The position numbers and the translations under genes were made by a program. From NCBI RefSeq assembly GCF_003855255.1, contig NZ_CP034072.1:3402727-3466726 (forward strand): a stretch of DNA of 64,000 nt, given 5' to 3'. This document shows positions 41,618 through 50,548 of the stretch, in pieces. Position 1 is the stretch's first letter. Each line of letters starts with the position of its first letter. The notes below the pieces were generated by a model. That model saw only the letters and a list, made by a program, of their open reading frames with translations. It was not told the DNA's origin and ran no database searches. Source of the stretch: Mycolicibacterium nivoides (GTDB lineage Bacteria > Actinomycetota > Actinomycetes > Mycobacteriales > Mycobacteriaceae).

Positions 41618-43087
41618 GTGAGTCGGATCGGCGCCCGCGCGCTTCGTGATGCAGTGCTCGACGAGGGCTCGTTCCAGAGCTGGGACGAGCCGCCCCTTGA
41701 GATCGCCCGTTCTGAGGATTACCAGCGCGAACTGGCCGAAGCGTCGGCGAAAACCGGGCTCGACGAATCCGTGCTGACCGGGGAAGGGACCATCTTCGGC
41801 CGCCGCGTGGCCGTGGTGGCCTGCGAGTTCGACTTCCTGGCCGGATCGATCGGCGTGGCCGCCGCCGAGCGGATCACCGCCGCCGTGACGAGAGCCACAG
41901 CCGAGCGGCTACCACTGCTGGCCTCACCGAGCTCCGGCGGGACCCGCATGCAGGAAGGCACCGTGGCATTCCTGCAGATGGTCAAGATCGCCGCGGCCGT
42001 CGAACTGCACAAGCAGGCGCACCTGCCCTACCTGGTGTACCTGCGCCACCCCACGACCGGCGGCGTGTTCGCCTCCTGGGGTTCGCTGGGGCATGTCACC
42101 GCCGCCGAGCCGGGCGCGCTGATCGGCTTCCTCGGCCCGCGGGTGTACGAGCACCTGTACGGCGAACCCTTCCCCTCCGGCGTGCAGACCGCCGAGAACC
42201 TGCATGCCCACGGCGTCATCGACGGGGTGGTGCCACTCGCGCTGCTGCGCGACACCCTGGACCGCACGCTGCGGGTGGTCGCCGATCCGCCGGGGCCGCC
42301 GCCTGCCGCTCCCGAGCCTGAACCGCTGCCCGACGTGCCGGCGTGGGAATCGGTGCTGGCGTCGCGACGGCCGGATCGCCCCGGAGTCGGCTATCTGCTG
42401 CGACACGGCGCCACCGACCGGGTGCTGCTGTCCGGCACCGAACGGGGCGAGGCCGCCACGATGCTGCTGGCGCTGGCCCGGTTCGGCGGACAGCCCGCGG
42501 TGGTGCTGGGCCAGCGCCACAGCGAGGGCGGGCTGATCGGGCCCGGCGCACTGCGTGAGGCCCGGCGCGGCATGGCGTTGGCGGCCGGTCTGCAGCTGCC
42601 GCTGGTACTGGTGATCGACACCCCGGGCCCGGCCCTGTCGATCGAGGCCGAGCAAGGCGGGCTGGCCGGTGAGATCGCCCGCTGCCTGGCCGAATTGGTC
42701 ACGCTGGACACCCCGACGGTGTCGGTGCTGATGGGTCAGGGCAGCGGCGGACCCGCGCTGGCGATGGTGCCCGCCGACCGGGTGCTGGCCGCAGCGAACG
42801 GCTGGCTGGCTCCTCTACCACCCGAGGGCGCCAGTGCGATCGTCTACCGCGATACCGCACATGCCGCGGAACTGGCCGCCGCGCAAGGGGTTCGCTCGAC
42901 GGATCTGGTGCGGGCCGGCATCGCCGACGCGATCGTCCCCGAACATCCCGATGCCGCCGACGAGCCACGGGCCTTCACCGAGCGGCTGTCTACGGCCATC
43001 GCCGGCGAGCTCGCCCACTTGCGTACGGTGCCCGCCGAGCAGCGATTGCGGACCCGGCTCGACCGCTACCGGCGGATCGGGCTCTGA
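41618..43087 (+). CDS. accD3: Acyl-CoA carboxylase carboxyltransferase subunit AccD3
   Basis: A 489-residue protein with two crotonase-type carboxyltransferase halves: the first has SSGGTRMQEGTVAFLQM and the oxyanion region GGVFASWGSLGHVTAAEPGA; the second has DTPGPALSIEAEQGG and MGQGSGGPALAM. Such subunits transfer carboxyl from biotin to an acyl-CoA. Divergence from echA6 matches Rv0904c/Rv0905 and supports accD3. Unlike typical AccD subunits it has no partner accA nearby. The GTG at 41618 has no clear Shine-Dalgarno sequence and may be leaderless. Confidence 0.9.
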   Translation: MSRIGARALRDAVLDEGSFQSWDEPPLEIARSEDYQRELAEASAKTGLDESVLTGEGTIFGRRVAVVACEFDFLAGSIGVAAAERITAAVTRATAERLPLLASPSSGGTRMQEGTVAFLQMVKIAAAVELHKQAHLPYLVYLRHPTTGGVFASWGSLGHVTAAEPGALIGFLGPRVYEHLYGEPFPSGVQTAENLHAHGVIDGVVPLALLRDTLDRTLRVVADPPGPPPAAPEPEPLPDVPAWESVLASRRPDRPGVGYLLRHGATDRVLLSGTERGEAATMLLALARFGGQPAVVLGQRHSEGGLIGPGALREARRGMALAAGLQLPLVLVIDTPGPALSIEAEQGGLAGEIARCLAELVTLDTPTVSVLMGQGSGGPALAMVPADRVLAAANGWLAPLPPEGASAIVYRDTAHAAELAAAQGVRSTDLVRAGIADAIVPEHPDAADEPRAFTERLSTAIAGELAHLRTVPAEQRLRTRLDRYRRIGL

Positions 43088-43092
43088 CTCCA

Positions 43093-43145
43093 GCGATTTG
43101 TGGAGTCTCAGCCGTCACCGGCACGGTCAGAACTCCACGAATCGC
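43093..43145. terminator. Hairpin between accD3 and the convergent YhgE/Pip gene
   Basis: GCGATTTGTGGAGT (43093-43106) pairs with ACTCCACGAATCGC (43132-43145) with one mismatch around a 25-base loop. It lies between convergent genes and has no T-tract. Confidence 0.5.
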
Positions 43146-43147
43146 CG

Positions 43148-45154
43148 TCAGACTTCGATCGGCGGGTGCAACCTGTCCATGGTGTATTGCCGGTCTCTAC
43201 GCGCGGCCCACGAACTGCCGGCCAGCGACGCCACCAGAACACCGAACAACACCGCGATCGCGATCCACAGCCGTGAATCGATCCCGCCCACGATCAATTG
43301 GCGAAGGCCGTTGACCGCGTACGTCATCGGGTCGACCGGGTGCAATATCTGGAACGGTTTGGCCGTGGTCTCCACCGGATAGATACCGCCGGCCGAGACC
43401 AGTTGCAGCATCAGGAAGGCCAGCGTCACCACCCGGCCCACCGACACCCCGAACAACGCGTTGAACGCCTGGATCAGGGCCAGGAACGTGCCCGCGACCA
43501 ACAGCAGGAACGCCACGGTGGCCAGTGGGTATCTCGCTTGCAGGCCCACCCCGAAGTGCACCACGGCATACATCACCACGACCTGGCAGAACACGATCAG
43601 CAAGGCCGGCCAGTAGGAGGCCAGCACCACACGCAGCGCCCCCAGCCCGTTGACCACCGGGCGGGACTGCAACGGCTTCAACAACATCCAGATGATGAGC
43701 GCACCGATGAACAGCGCCAGCGGCAAGAAGAAGGGCGCGAAACCGGTGCCGAACGTGGCGGCCGGATTGTGTGTCTGGATGTCCAGCGCCACGGGAGCGG
43801 CCAGGGTCCGCGCCACCTGAGTGCGCTGCTGCGGGGTCCAGGACGGGACCTGGGTCGAGCCCTCTTTGAGCGCGGTGGCCAGCTGCTGATTGCCGGCCTG
43901 AAGCTTTTCGGTGCCGGCGGCGAGTTCGCCAGCCCCGCTGGACAGTTGACGTCCACCGTTGGTCAGCTGCACCAGGCCGCTGTTGAGCCTCTGGGCACCG
44001 TCGTTGAGTTGATGAGCGCCGTCGCGCAATTTGACGACGTCGGAGCGCAGTCCGCCGGTGACCGCCTTGGTGATGAACACCCGCAGCTTGCTGTTCGGAT
44101 CGCCCAGCTCGTTCTCCAACTGGGTGGCGTTGTCACGCAATCGGATCAGGCCCTCATCGGTGGTGGGATCCAGCCCGCGAGCCTGCAGCAGCCGTTGCGC
44201 ACCGGCCAGGAACTCCCCGGTGTCGCGCACCGCGGGATCGGGGCTGTTGCGCAGGATGCCGACCGCCTGGTCGACGATCGCCGCGGCCTGCGCCTGGTCG
44301 ATGTTCAACGCCGCGATCCGGTCGGTGGTCGAGCGCACCGCACCCGAGAGCCGCTGTGCGGCCATGCCAACCTCGTTGGGGTCCAGACCAAGTCCGCTGA
44401 CCCGGTCCAGCACGGTCAGCAACGGATCGGTCGCCGTGTCGACCGCCGTCGACAGCTGCCGGGTGCCCGCGGCCAACTGCGAAGACCCGTCACGCGCGGT
44501 GACCAGACCCGCGGTCAACGCGTCGGCACCGGCGGACAACCGGTGCGCACCGTCATTGGCCGCAGCGCTGCCCGTGGCCAACTGCTGCGCACCGTCGGCC
44601 GCCTTGACCAGGCCGGCCCCGGCATCGGTCAGCCCGGTCAGAACGGTCCCGACCGTGCGTTCACCGATGTTCGCGTTGATCTGGTTGATCACCTCACGCG
44701 CCGCGTTCTGGCCGATGATCGAGCCCAGGTAGTTGTTGGCGTCGTTGAACGTGAAGCGGACGTTGGCCTGGTGCGGTGAGCCGCCCGAGGGTGACGAGAT
44801 GCTGGTGCTGAAATCCTCCGGCAGCGTGATCGAGAAGTAGTACTTGCCGCTGGACACCCCGTCGGCCGCCTCCTGCGCCGAAACCCGGTGCAGCTGAAGC
44901 TGACCCGAATCCACGAGGGCGTCGGCCACCTCATCGCCCGCCCTGACCTGCTGCCCCTCCGCGACGGTGCCCTGGTCTTCGTTGACCAGTGCCACCGGGA
45001 CCTTGTTCACCTCACCGAACGGGTTCCAGAACGCCCACAGGTACATCGCGCCGTACAGCAGCGGCAGCAGGATGACCGTCACGAGCGCGATCCGCGGCAT
45101 CGTGCCGCGCGAGAAACGTTTGAGGTCAGTGCCCAACGACATTCCGGCTAGCAC
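43148..45154 (-). CDS. YhgE/Pip-type membrane protein (ABC-2-like)
   Basis: A 668-residue membrane protein of the YhgE/Pip family. There is one N-terminal TM segment (about 22-42), a large extracytoplasmic region and five or six TM segments at the C terminus (from about residue 480). The middle part is a long series of L-x-x-GA-x-x-L-x-x-G repeats (DGAHRLSAGADALTAGL, DGAQRLNSGLVQLTNG), predicted to form extended coiled helices. Relatives serve as phage receptors or accompany secretion systems; the substrate is unknown. It immediately follows a degenerate ATPase gene and the two probably form one complex. The start is GTG 45154 or ATG 45142. Confidence 0.82.
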   Translation of the reverse strand: MLAGMSLGTDLKRFSRGTMPRIALVTVILLPLLYGAMYLWAFWNPFGEVNKVPVALVNEDQGTVAEGQQVRAGDEVADALVDSGQLQLHRVSAQEAADGVSSGKYYFSITLPEDFSTSISSPSGGSPHQANVRFTFNDANNYLGSIIGQNAAREVINQINANIGERTVGTVLTGLTDAGAGLVKAADGAQQLATGSAAANDGAHRLSAGADALTAGLVTARDGSSQLAAGTRQLSTAVDTATDPLLTVLDRVSGLGLDPNEVGMAAQRLSGAVRSTTDRIAALNIDQAQAAAIVDQAVGILRNSPDPAVRDTGEFLAGAQRLLQARGLDPTTDEGLIRLRDNATQLENELGDPNSKLRVFITKAVTGGLRSDVVKLRDGAHQLNDGAQRLNSGLVQLTNGGRQLSSGAGELAAGTEKLQAGNQQLATALKEGSTQVPSWTPQQRTQVARTLAAPVALDIQTHNPAATFGTGFAPFFLPLALFIGALIIWMLLKPLQSRPVVNGLGALRVVLASYWPALLIVFCQVVVMYAVVHFGVGLQARYPLATVAFLLLVAGTFLALIQAFNALFGVSVGRVVTLAFLMLQLVSAGGIYPVETTAKPFQILHPVDPMTYAVNGLRQLIVGGIDSRLWIAIAVLFGVLVASLAGSSWAARRDRQYTMDRLHPPIEV

Positions 45155-45156
45155 GG

Positions 45157-45897
45157 TTATTCGCCACCTTTCTGCGAACCGGCCAGCTCGGCCAGCGTCG
45201 TGTTGGGCACTGTCACCTGCGCGCGCATCGCCGCGGCGAGATGGCCGGGCACTCCGTTGACCGTCGCGGTGATCACGGTCTGTTTCTCCCCCAGCGCGAT
45301 CAGGCGCCCCAGCAGGATGTCCCGGTTGCGGTCATCGGTGAGGTGGTCCAGGTTGCCGACCACCAGCAGCGGCGGGGTCGATGTGTTGGCCAGCGCGATG
45401 CGCAACAGGATCTGATCGAGCTCGGTGAGCCCGTCGAAGTACGCCGTCAGCGACGGCAACGGCAGATCGCCGAACACCGGCTCGCACATGGCGGCCAGGG
45501 CGTCTTCGTCGGCCCGGCCCACCAGGGTGTACCAGGGTGCGTCCCATCGGCGTTGCTCGGTCACCAGGTCGCGCACCGTCACCGACTCGGACACTGTGTC
45601 GAGTTCATCGATCCCGGCCAGGGCCGCGGAGCGGAAGATATCGGTGGCGCGGGTGCGCCCGAACACCGTCAGCTGTCCGCGCGCCGTTTTCATCCGCCCG
45701 GCCAGTGTCATCAGCAGTGCGGTGCGACCGGTACCCGCCGGTGCGACCAGCACCGTGACGCCACCTTCGTCGATGTCGAGGTCGACGGGCCCGTACACGG
45801 GGCCCCAGGGACCGTGCATGGTGATCGCGCGTGCGGTGATCGCCGGTGGCTTTTGCTCGTCCTCGCCGGCATCAGGCTCGGGACTTTGCTCAGGCAT
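45157..45897 (-). CDS. Degenerate ABC-like ATP-binding protein
   Basis: A 246-residue protein built like an ABC ATPase but with altered catalytic motifs. Walker A reads APAGTGRT (52-59), with Arg58 where lysine is expected. The signature region reads FDGLTELDQILLRIALAN and not LSGGQ. Walker B is LLVVGNLDHL with Asp184 but no following glutamate. It starts at ATG 45897 and ends two bases before the YhgE/Pip gene. The fold could still bind nucleotide, but efficient hydrolysis is doubtful. In-frame sequence upstream of 45897 lacks similarity to the family. Confidence 0.75.
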   Translation of the reverse strand: MPEQSPEPDAGEDEQKPPAITARAITMHGPWGPVYGPVDLDIDEGGVTVLVAPAGTGRTALLMTLAGRMKTARGQLTVFGRTRATDIFRSAALAGIDELDTVSESVTVRDLVTEQRRWDAPWYTLVGRADEDALAAMCEPVFGDLPLPSLTAYFDGLTELDQILLRIALANTSTPPLLVVGNLDHLTDDRNRDILLGRLIALGEKQTVITATVNGVPGHLAAAMRAQVTVPNTTLAELAGSQKGGE

Positions 45898-46085
45898 AGG
45901 CACATCACAACACATCCGGCGGGTGCGCACAGGTAACCGCAAACCCCGTTGCCCTGCCGATTCTTGGGTGGACCCTGCGGAAACGCTTGGAGACTTCCGG
46001 TGACGGCCGTCACGCCCGAGACGCGATGTGTCATTACCGAACTGACACAACCGATTTGGAAGCCGAGATCCGGCAGCGAACCGTG

Positions 46086-46114
46086 TTGACAATTCTCCGG
46101 TGTAAGGTTCTAAT
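46086..46114 (+). promoter_or_regulatory. Promoter of the mgtA leader transcript
   Basis: TTGACA at 46086-46091 and TCTAAT at 46109-46114 are separated by exactly 17 bases, a near-consensus sigma-70-type promoter (SigA). The transcript would begin at about 46121, at the first base of the M-box riboswitch. Confidence 0.8.
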
Positions 46115-46120
46115 GAAACC

Positions 46121-46287
46121 CGCGCTTCGTTAGGTGAGGCTCCTATGCGAACACAGGCCACTGATCCGACGACGTCGAGAGACGCCCAGGGTTAGGACAG
46201 GTCTTCCCGGCCTAAGGGATGACCCGAAGTGGCTTCCCACCCCTGGTGGGACACGTCGTGTAGTGCCAAAGCTCTGATGAGGAAGTG
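46121..46287 (+). ncRNA. M-box (ykoK) magnesium riboswitch
   Basis: The conserved M-box blocks occur in order: CTTCGTTAGGTGAGGCTCCTA (first 20 bases of the block at 46125), GGCCACTG, GTCGAGAGACGCC, a variable hairpin, and GTAGTGCCAAAGCTCTGATG near 46258-46278. This RNA binds Mg2+ and closes when Mg2+ is plentiful. It lies 650 bases upstream of an mgtA-type Mg2+ ATPase and follows a strong promoter directly. Its output is probably the hairpin immediately downstream. Confidence 0.93.
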
Positions 46288-46328
46288 CTCGCGCCGACCG
46301 GCGCGTCTGGCCACGTGCCGACTTCCTC
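46279..46328 (+). terminator. Probable expression-platform hairpin of the M-box
   Basis: GAGGAAGT (46279-46286) pairs with ACTTCCTC (46321-46328), enclosing a second GC hairpin (46291-46304). The left arm overlaps the end of the M-box, so ligand binding could decide whether this terminator forms. There is no T-tract. Confidence 0.6.
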
Positions 46329-46390
46329 TTCAGCGTGTTTGCATCTGACGATTTGCGTCAAGATCAGCGGCGTTCCGTGCGCCCGACAGC

Positions 46391-46491
46391 GAGGAGGTGA
46401 CGACGACATGACGTCGAGTGACAGTCCGTATCCCAGTCCGATTCGAAAACGTCTGTCCATAAACACCTTTCCGCTGTCGATGACTGCCTAG
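46391..46491 (+). CDS. 27-residue leader ORF with perfect ribosome site
   Basis: The coding part is 46408-46491 (ATG to TAG) and encodes a 27-residue peptide starting MTSSDSPYPSPIRKR. GAGGAGGTGA at 46391-46400 is nearly a full match to the 16S anti-Shine-Dalgarno sequence, seven bases before the ATG, and is the best ribosome site in this region. The peptide has prolines at positions 7, 9 and 11. Enteric mgtA is preceded by the proline-rich leader peptide MgtL, so stalling control of mgtA is plausible but not shown. It lies between the M-box hairpin and the 57-residue ORF. Confidence 0.6.
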
Positions 46492-46586
46492 ATCCGCCAC
46501 TCCAGGACGCCGGAGCGCCTGGCGCGGTGGACGACTGCCGCATGCGCATCGACGCGGAGAGCTCCGATTGAACTGGAGTCGATCCC

Positions 46587-46760
46587 ATGCAGCGCAATAC
46601 CTTTCTTCGTCGTGCCCAGGGTGTGGTCAAGGGGCCCATCGCGTGGATCCACACGCGTGCGTCGCTGACCCCGCAGGAGCGGCACAACCTGAGGATGAGC
46701 AACACCCCGGTGGCGGTCCTGACCGCGTCCCTTGGCGGCGGTTCGCATACCGCTCGATAG
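46587..46760 (+). CDS. 57-residue small protein upstream of mgtA
   Basis: ATG 46587 to TAG 46760 encodes a 57-residue basic protein beginning MQRNTFLRRAQGVVKGPIAW. GGAG lies eight bases before the start. A moderately hydrophobic stretch VAVLTASLGGG is near the C terminus, but there is no clear transmembrane helix. The family is not recognised. Its place downstream of an M-box and 167 bases before mgtA suggests it is expressed at low Mg2+. It may be a small regulatory partner of the ATPase or a second leader. Confidence 0.5.
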   Translation: MQRNTFLRRAQGVVKGPIAWIHTRASLTPQERHNLRMSNTPVAVLTASLGGGSHTAR

Positions 46761-46927
46761 CCGAGCCATCCCAGATCCCGTTTATTCAGTCATCTTTCAC
46801 GTCTTCACCCACGTGAACTGACACCTTCCAATACCGCGCGCCGCCTCAAGTCTCACCGAATCTCGTCTTGCTCCAGCCGATTCGGTGCGACTTGTGGTGC
46901 GCGCTCACCACCGACAGGAGCAGCCGG

Positions 46928-49642
46928 ATGAACACCGCTGTCGAACAGAGCACCCTGACACCCACCGCGCCCGACGGCCGCAGCCTGTCCCTGCGTGCCG
47001 CCGCCGAAGCACACAACGAAGTCGAGGTCACGCTGGCGAACGTCGGGGGCCACCTCGACGGCCTGACCCTCGAGGACGCCGCCGAACGCCTCGCGGACGA
47101 CGGCCCCAACGAGGTCGCCCACGACAAGGCCCCGCCAGCGCTGCTCCAGTTCCTGGAGGCCTTCAAGAACCCGTTCATCGCGGTGCTGGTGGTGCTGGCC
47201 GCCATCAGCTCGGTGACCGACATCTACCTCCCGATGCGCGACGGCCAGGCCGCGGACTACACCGGTGTCTTGATCATCGTGACCATGGTCGTCCTCAGCG
47301 CCCTGCTGCGGTTCTGGCAGGAGTACCGCTCGGGGAAGGCGGCCGAAACCCTCAAGGCGATGGTCCGGACCACCGCGACGGTGAAGCGCCGGGCCGCACC
47401 GGACGCCACACCCGAACTCGTCGAGATCCCGATGGCGCGGATCGTCACCGGTGACATCGTGCATCTGTCGGCCGGCGACATGATTCCGGCCGACATCCGC
47501 CTGCTCGATTCTCGCGACCTGTTCGTCAGCCAGGCGGCGCTGACCGGCGAGGCCCTGCCGGTGGAGAAGTACGACACGCTCGGCGCGGTGGCGGAGAAAT
47601 CCGCCACCGCGGTCGCCGACGACGAGGCCGGCCCGCTCGACCTGCCCGGCATCTGCTTCATGGGCACCAACGTGGTGAGCGGCACGGCCACCGCGGTCGT
47701 CGTATCTACCGGCATACAGACCTATTTCGGGTCACTGGCCAAGGCGATCGTGGGCTCGCGCGCGGAGACCGCCTTCGACCGGGGTGTCAACAGCGTGAGC
47801 TGGCTGCTGATCCGCTTCATGTTGGTGATGGTGCCGATCGTGTTGCTGATCAACGGTTTCACCAAGGGCGACTGGCCCGAGGCATTCCTGTTCGCGCTCG
47901 CCGTGGCGGTGGGACTCACCCCGGAAATGCTGCCGATGATCGTGTCGTCCAATCTCGCCAAGGGCGCCGTGGCGTTGTCCCGTCGCAAGGTCGTGGTCAA
48001 GCGCCTCAACGCGATCCAGAACTTCGGCGCGATGGACGTGCTGTGCACCGACAAGACCGGCACGCTCACCCAGGACCGGATCATCCTCGAGCATCACACG
48101 GACATCCGGGGGGATCAGGACGACAACGTGCTCGCCCTGGCCTGGCTCAACAGCTTTCACCAGAGTGGCGTCAAGAATCTGATGGACCGCGCTGTCCTGC
48201 ACTTCGCCGAGGACACACCCGAAGCGCTGCTCGCCGCCTCCGCCTACCGCAAGGTCGACGAACTTCCGTTCGACTTCGAGCGACGCCGGCTGTCTGTCGT
48301 CGTCTCAGACGTCGACCGGAATCACCTGATGGTCTGCAAGGGCGCCGTCGAGGAGATGCTCGCTGTGTCGACCCAGGTGTGGGACGGCACCGCGTGCCGG
48401 CCGCTCACCGATACCGACCGCGAGGCGCTGACCGAAACCGCGCGCGACTACAACCGCGAAGGGTTCCGGGTGCTGTTGGTGGCCACCCGGGAGATCCCGC
48501 GCGTCGAGCGCACGCACCGCTACCGCATCGAGGATGAGAAGGACCTCGTCGTCCACGGCTTTCTCACCTTCCTCGATCCGCCGAAGGAGACGGCCGCCCC
48601 GGCCATCACGGCACTCGCCGAACACGGCGTCACCGTGAAGGTCCTCACCGGTGACAACGAGGTCGTCAGCGCCAAGATCTGTCACGAGGTGGGACTCGAC
48701 CCCGGGCAGCCCATCCTCGGTCCCCAGATCGACGACCTCGACGACGACGAGCTGAAGCGCGTTGTCGACGAACGAACCGTTTTCGCGAAGCTGACCCCGC
48801 TGCAGAAGTCGCGGGTGCTGCGGGCCCTGCAGGCCAATGGGCACACGGTCGGCTTCCTTGGCGACGGCATCAACGACGCACCGGCACTGCGCGATGCGGA
48901 TGTGGGCATCTCGGTCGACACCGGCACCGATATCGCGAAGGAATCGGCGGACATCATCCTGCTCGAAAAGAGTCTGATGGTGCTCGAAGAGGGCGTGGTC
49001 AAGGGCCGCGAGACATTCGGCAACATCATCAAATACCTGAACATGACCGCCAGTTCGAACTTCGGGAATGTGTTCTCGGTACTGGTGGCGAGCGCCTTCA
49101 TCCCGTTCCTGCCCATGCTGGCGATCCACCTGCTGATCCAGAACCTGCTGTACGACATCTCCCAGCTCGCCCTGCCGTGGGACCGCATGGACAAGGAGTT
49201 TCTGCTCAAGCCACGGAAGTGGGACGCGAGGAACATCGGTCGCTTCATGATCTGGATGGGACCGACGTCCTCGATCTTCGACATCACCACCTTCGCGGTG
49301 ATGTGGTATGTCTTCGCGGCCAACTCACCCGAGATGCAATCGCTGTTCCAATCGGGCTGGTTCATCGAAAGCCTGCTCTCGCAAACCCTGGTGGTACACA
49401 TGTTGCGAACCCAGAAGATCCCGTTCATCCAGAGCACCGCGGCGCTGCCGGTGCTGCTGACGACCGGGGCGGTCTGTGTGCTCGGGATCCTCATCCCGTT
49501 CTCGCCGCTGGGGGCGGCCGTCGGATTGCAACCCCTGCCGTGGGCCTACTTCGGATGGCTCGTCGCGACGTTGGTGTCCTACTGCGTCGTCGCCCAGACC
49601 ATGAAGACCATCTACATCCGCAAGTTCGGTCAATGGTTCTGA
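46928..49642 (+). CDS. mgtA: Magnesium-importing P-type ATPase (MgtA/MgtB type)
   Basis: A 904-residue P3B-type ATPase importing Mg2+. Motifs in order are ALTGEALPVEKYD, GLTPEMLPMIVSSNLAKGA (ion-site helix typical of MgtA), CTDKTGTLTQD with phosphorylated Asp375, and LGDGINDAPALRDAD. Ten TM segments are present and the C-terminal region NLLYDISQLALPWDRMD is diagnostic for MgtA. The ATG at 46928 follows AGGAG (46915-46919). The gene is under an M-box riboswitch with two intervening leader ORFs and ends at a 15-bp hairpin. Confidence 0.94.
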   Translation: MNTAVEQSTLTPTAPDGRSLSLRAAAEAHNEVEVTLANVGGHLDGLTLEDAAERLADDGPNEVAHDKAPPALLQFLEAFKNPFIAVLVVLAAISSVTDIYLPMRDGQAADYTGVLIIVTMVVLSALLRFWQEYRSGKAAETLKAMVRTTATVKRRAAPDATPELVEIPMARIVTGDIVHLSAGDMIPADIRLLDSRDLFVSQAALTGEALPVEKYDTLGAVAEKSATAVADDEAGPLDLPGICFMGTNVVSGTATAVVVSTGIQTYFGSLAKAIVGSRAETAFDRGVNSVSWLLIRFMLVMVPIVLLINGFTKGDWPEAFLFALAVAVGLTPEMLPMIVSSNLAKGAVALSRRKVVVKRLNAIQNFGAMDVLCTDKTGTLTQDRIILEHHTDIRGDQDDNVLALAWLNSFHQSGVKNLMDRAVLHFAEDTPEALLAASAYRKVDELPFDFERRRLSVVVSDVDRNHLMVCKGAVEEMLAVSTQVWDGTACRPLTDTDREALTETARDYNREGFRVLLVATREIPRVERTHRYRIEDEKDLVVHGFLTFLDPPKETAAPAITALAEHGVTVKVLTGDNEVVSAKICHEVGLDPGQPILGPQIDDLDDDELKRVVDERTVFAKLTPLQKSRVLRALQANGHTVGFLGDGINDAPALRDADVGISVDTGTDIAKESADIILLEKSLMVLEEGVVKGRETFGNIIKYLNMTASSNFGNVFSVLVASAFIPFLPMLAIHLLIQNLLYDISQLALPWDRMDKEFLLKPRKWDARNIGRFMIWMGPTSSIFDITTFAVMWYVFAANSPEMQSLFQSGWFIESLLSQTLVVHMLRTQKIPFIQSTAALPVLLTTGAVCVLGILIPFSPLGAAVGLQPLPWAYFGWLVATLVSYCVVAQTMKTIYIRKFGQWF

Positions 49643-49653
49643 CCATCTGAGGA

Positions 49654-49690
49654 GCCACCGACCGCGCCGGGGGTCGGCGCGGTCGGTGGC
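49654..49690 (+). terminator. Hairpin terminator of mgtA
   Basis: A perfect 15-bp stem (49654-49668 with 49676-49690) with a seven-base loop begins 12 bases after the mgtA stop. No T-tract follows. Confidence 0.75.
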
Positions 49691-49711
49691 ATCGGGTGCG
49701 ACGATGGGCAG

Positions 49712-50548
49712 ATGACCGAGTCAAGGACCTACCCACCCGGTGTCCCCTGCTGGGTGGACACCGATCAACAGGATGTGGCTGCCGCCCAAGACTTTTACGG
49801 TCGGCTGTTCGGCTGGACGTTCGAGAACGTGCTGCCCGAGGACGCCGAGGAGAAGTATCTGATCGCCACGCTGGACGGTCACGACGTGGCCGCGGTCGCG
49901 TCGGCGCGAACCGGGGACGAGATCGCCTGGAACACCTATGTCGCGGTGGCCGATGCCGACGCCACGGCGGCCGCGGTGGGCGCTGCCGGCGGGACCGTGA
50001 CGAGCGGGCCTGTCGACGCGGGACCCGGTGGGCGGCAGGCCGGTTGCGCCGATCCTCGCGGCGCGCACTTCAAGCTGTGGCAGCCCCGGCGGCGCCTCGG
50101 TGCCCAGCTGGTCAACGTTGCCGGCGCCTGGAATTTCAGCAACCTGCAGACGGCAGACCCGCAGGCTGCCGAGGCCTTCTACGGGCCATTGTTCAACTGG
50201 GAGTTCGATGTCGCCGGTGGCGCGGCGATGATCCGCCGTCCGGGATACGGCGACCACCTGGCCGCCACCATCGACCCCGGCATCAAGGAACGTCATGCCA
50301 CCCCGGGTACCCCGCCCGGGTTCTCCGACGCGATCGGCTGGACGGGGCAGTTGTCCGACGAGCAGCAGCCCGAGCACTGGCAGGTGGTGTTCGCTGTGGC
50401 GAACCGCGACGAGTCCGCGGCGCTGGCCGAAAAGCTGGGCGCCACAGTGGTTTCCAGCTCGGACACCGAGTGGACCAACACCGCCCTGATCAAGGACCCG
50501 CAGGGCGCGCCGCTGGTCCTGAGTCAGTTCATCCCACCGACGGGCTGA
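49712..50548 (+). CDS. Two-domain VOC (glyoxalase-like) protein
   Basis: A 278-residue protein with two VOC domains: PCWVDTDQQDVAAAQDFYGRLFGW opens the first after residue 10, and WNFSNLQTADPQAAEAFYGPLF opens the second at about residue 146. Each ends with a DP-x-GA segment. It has the same architecture as the protein at 12603-13376 but is clearly diverged. No activity can be assigned. Its last 20 bases overlap the convergent membrane-protein gene. Confidence 0.85.
   Translation: MTESRTYPPGVPCWVDTDQQDVAAAQDFYGRLFGWTFENVLPEDAEEKYLIATLDGHDVAAVASARTGDEIAWNTYVAVADADATAAAVGAAGGTVTSGPVDAGPGGRQAGCADPRGAHFKLWQPRRRLGAQLVNVAGAWNFSNLQTADPQAAEAFYGPLFNWEFDVAGGAAMIRRPGYGDHLAATIDPGIKERHATPGTPPGFSDAIGWTGQLSDEQQPEHWQVVFAVANRDESAALAEKLGATVVSSSDTEWTNTALIKDPQGAPLVLSQFIPPTG

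Noticed and set aside
46531..46570. A third tiny ORF between the two mgtA leader ORFs
   Set aside because: The eight-codon frame starting near 46541 has no ribosome site and is too short to support.
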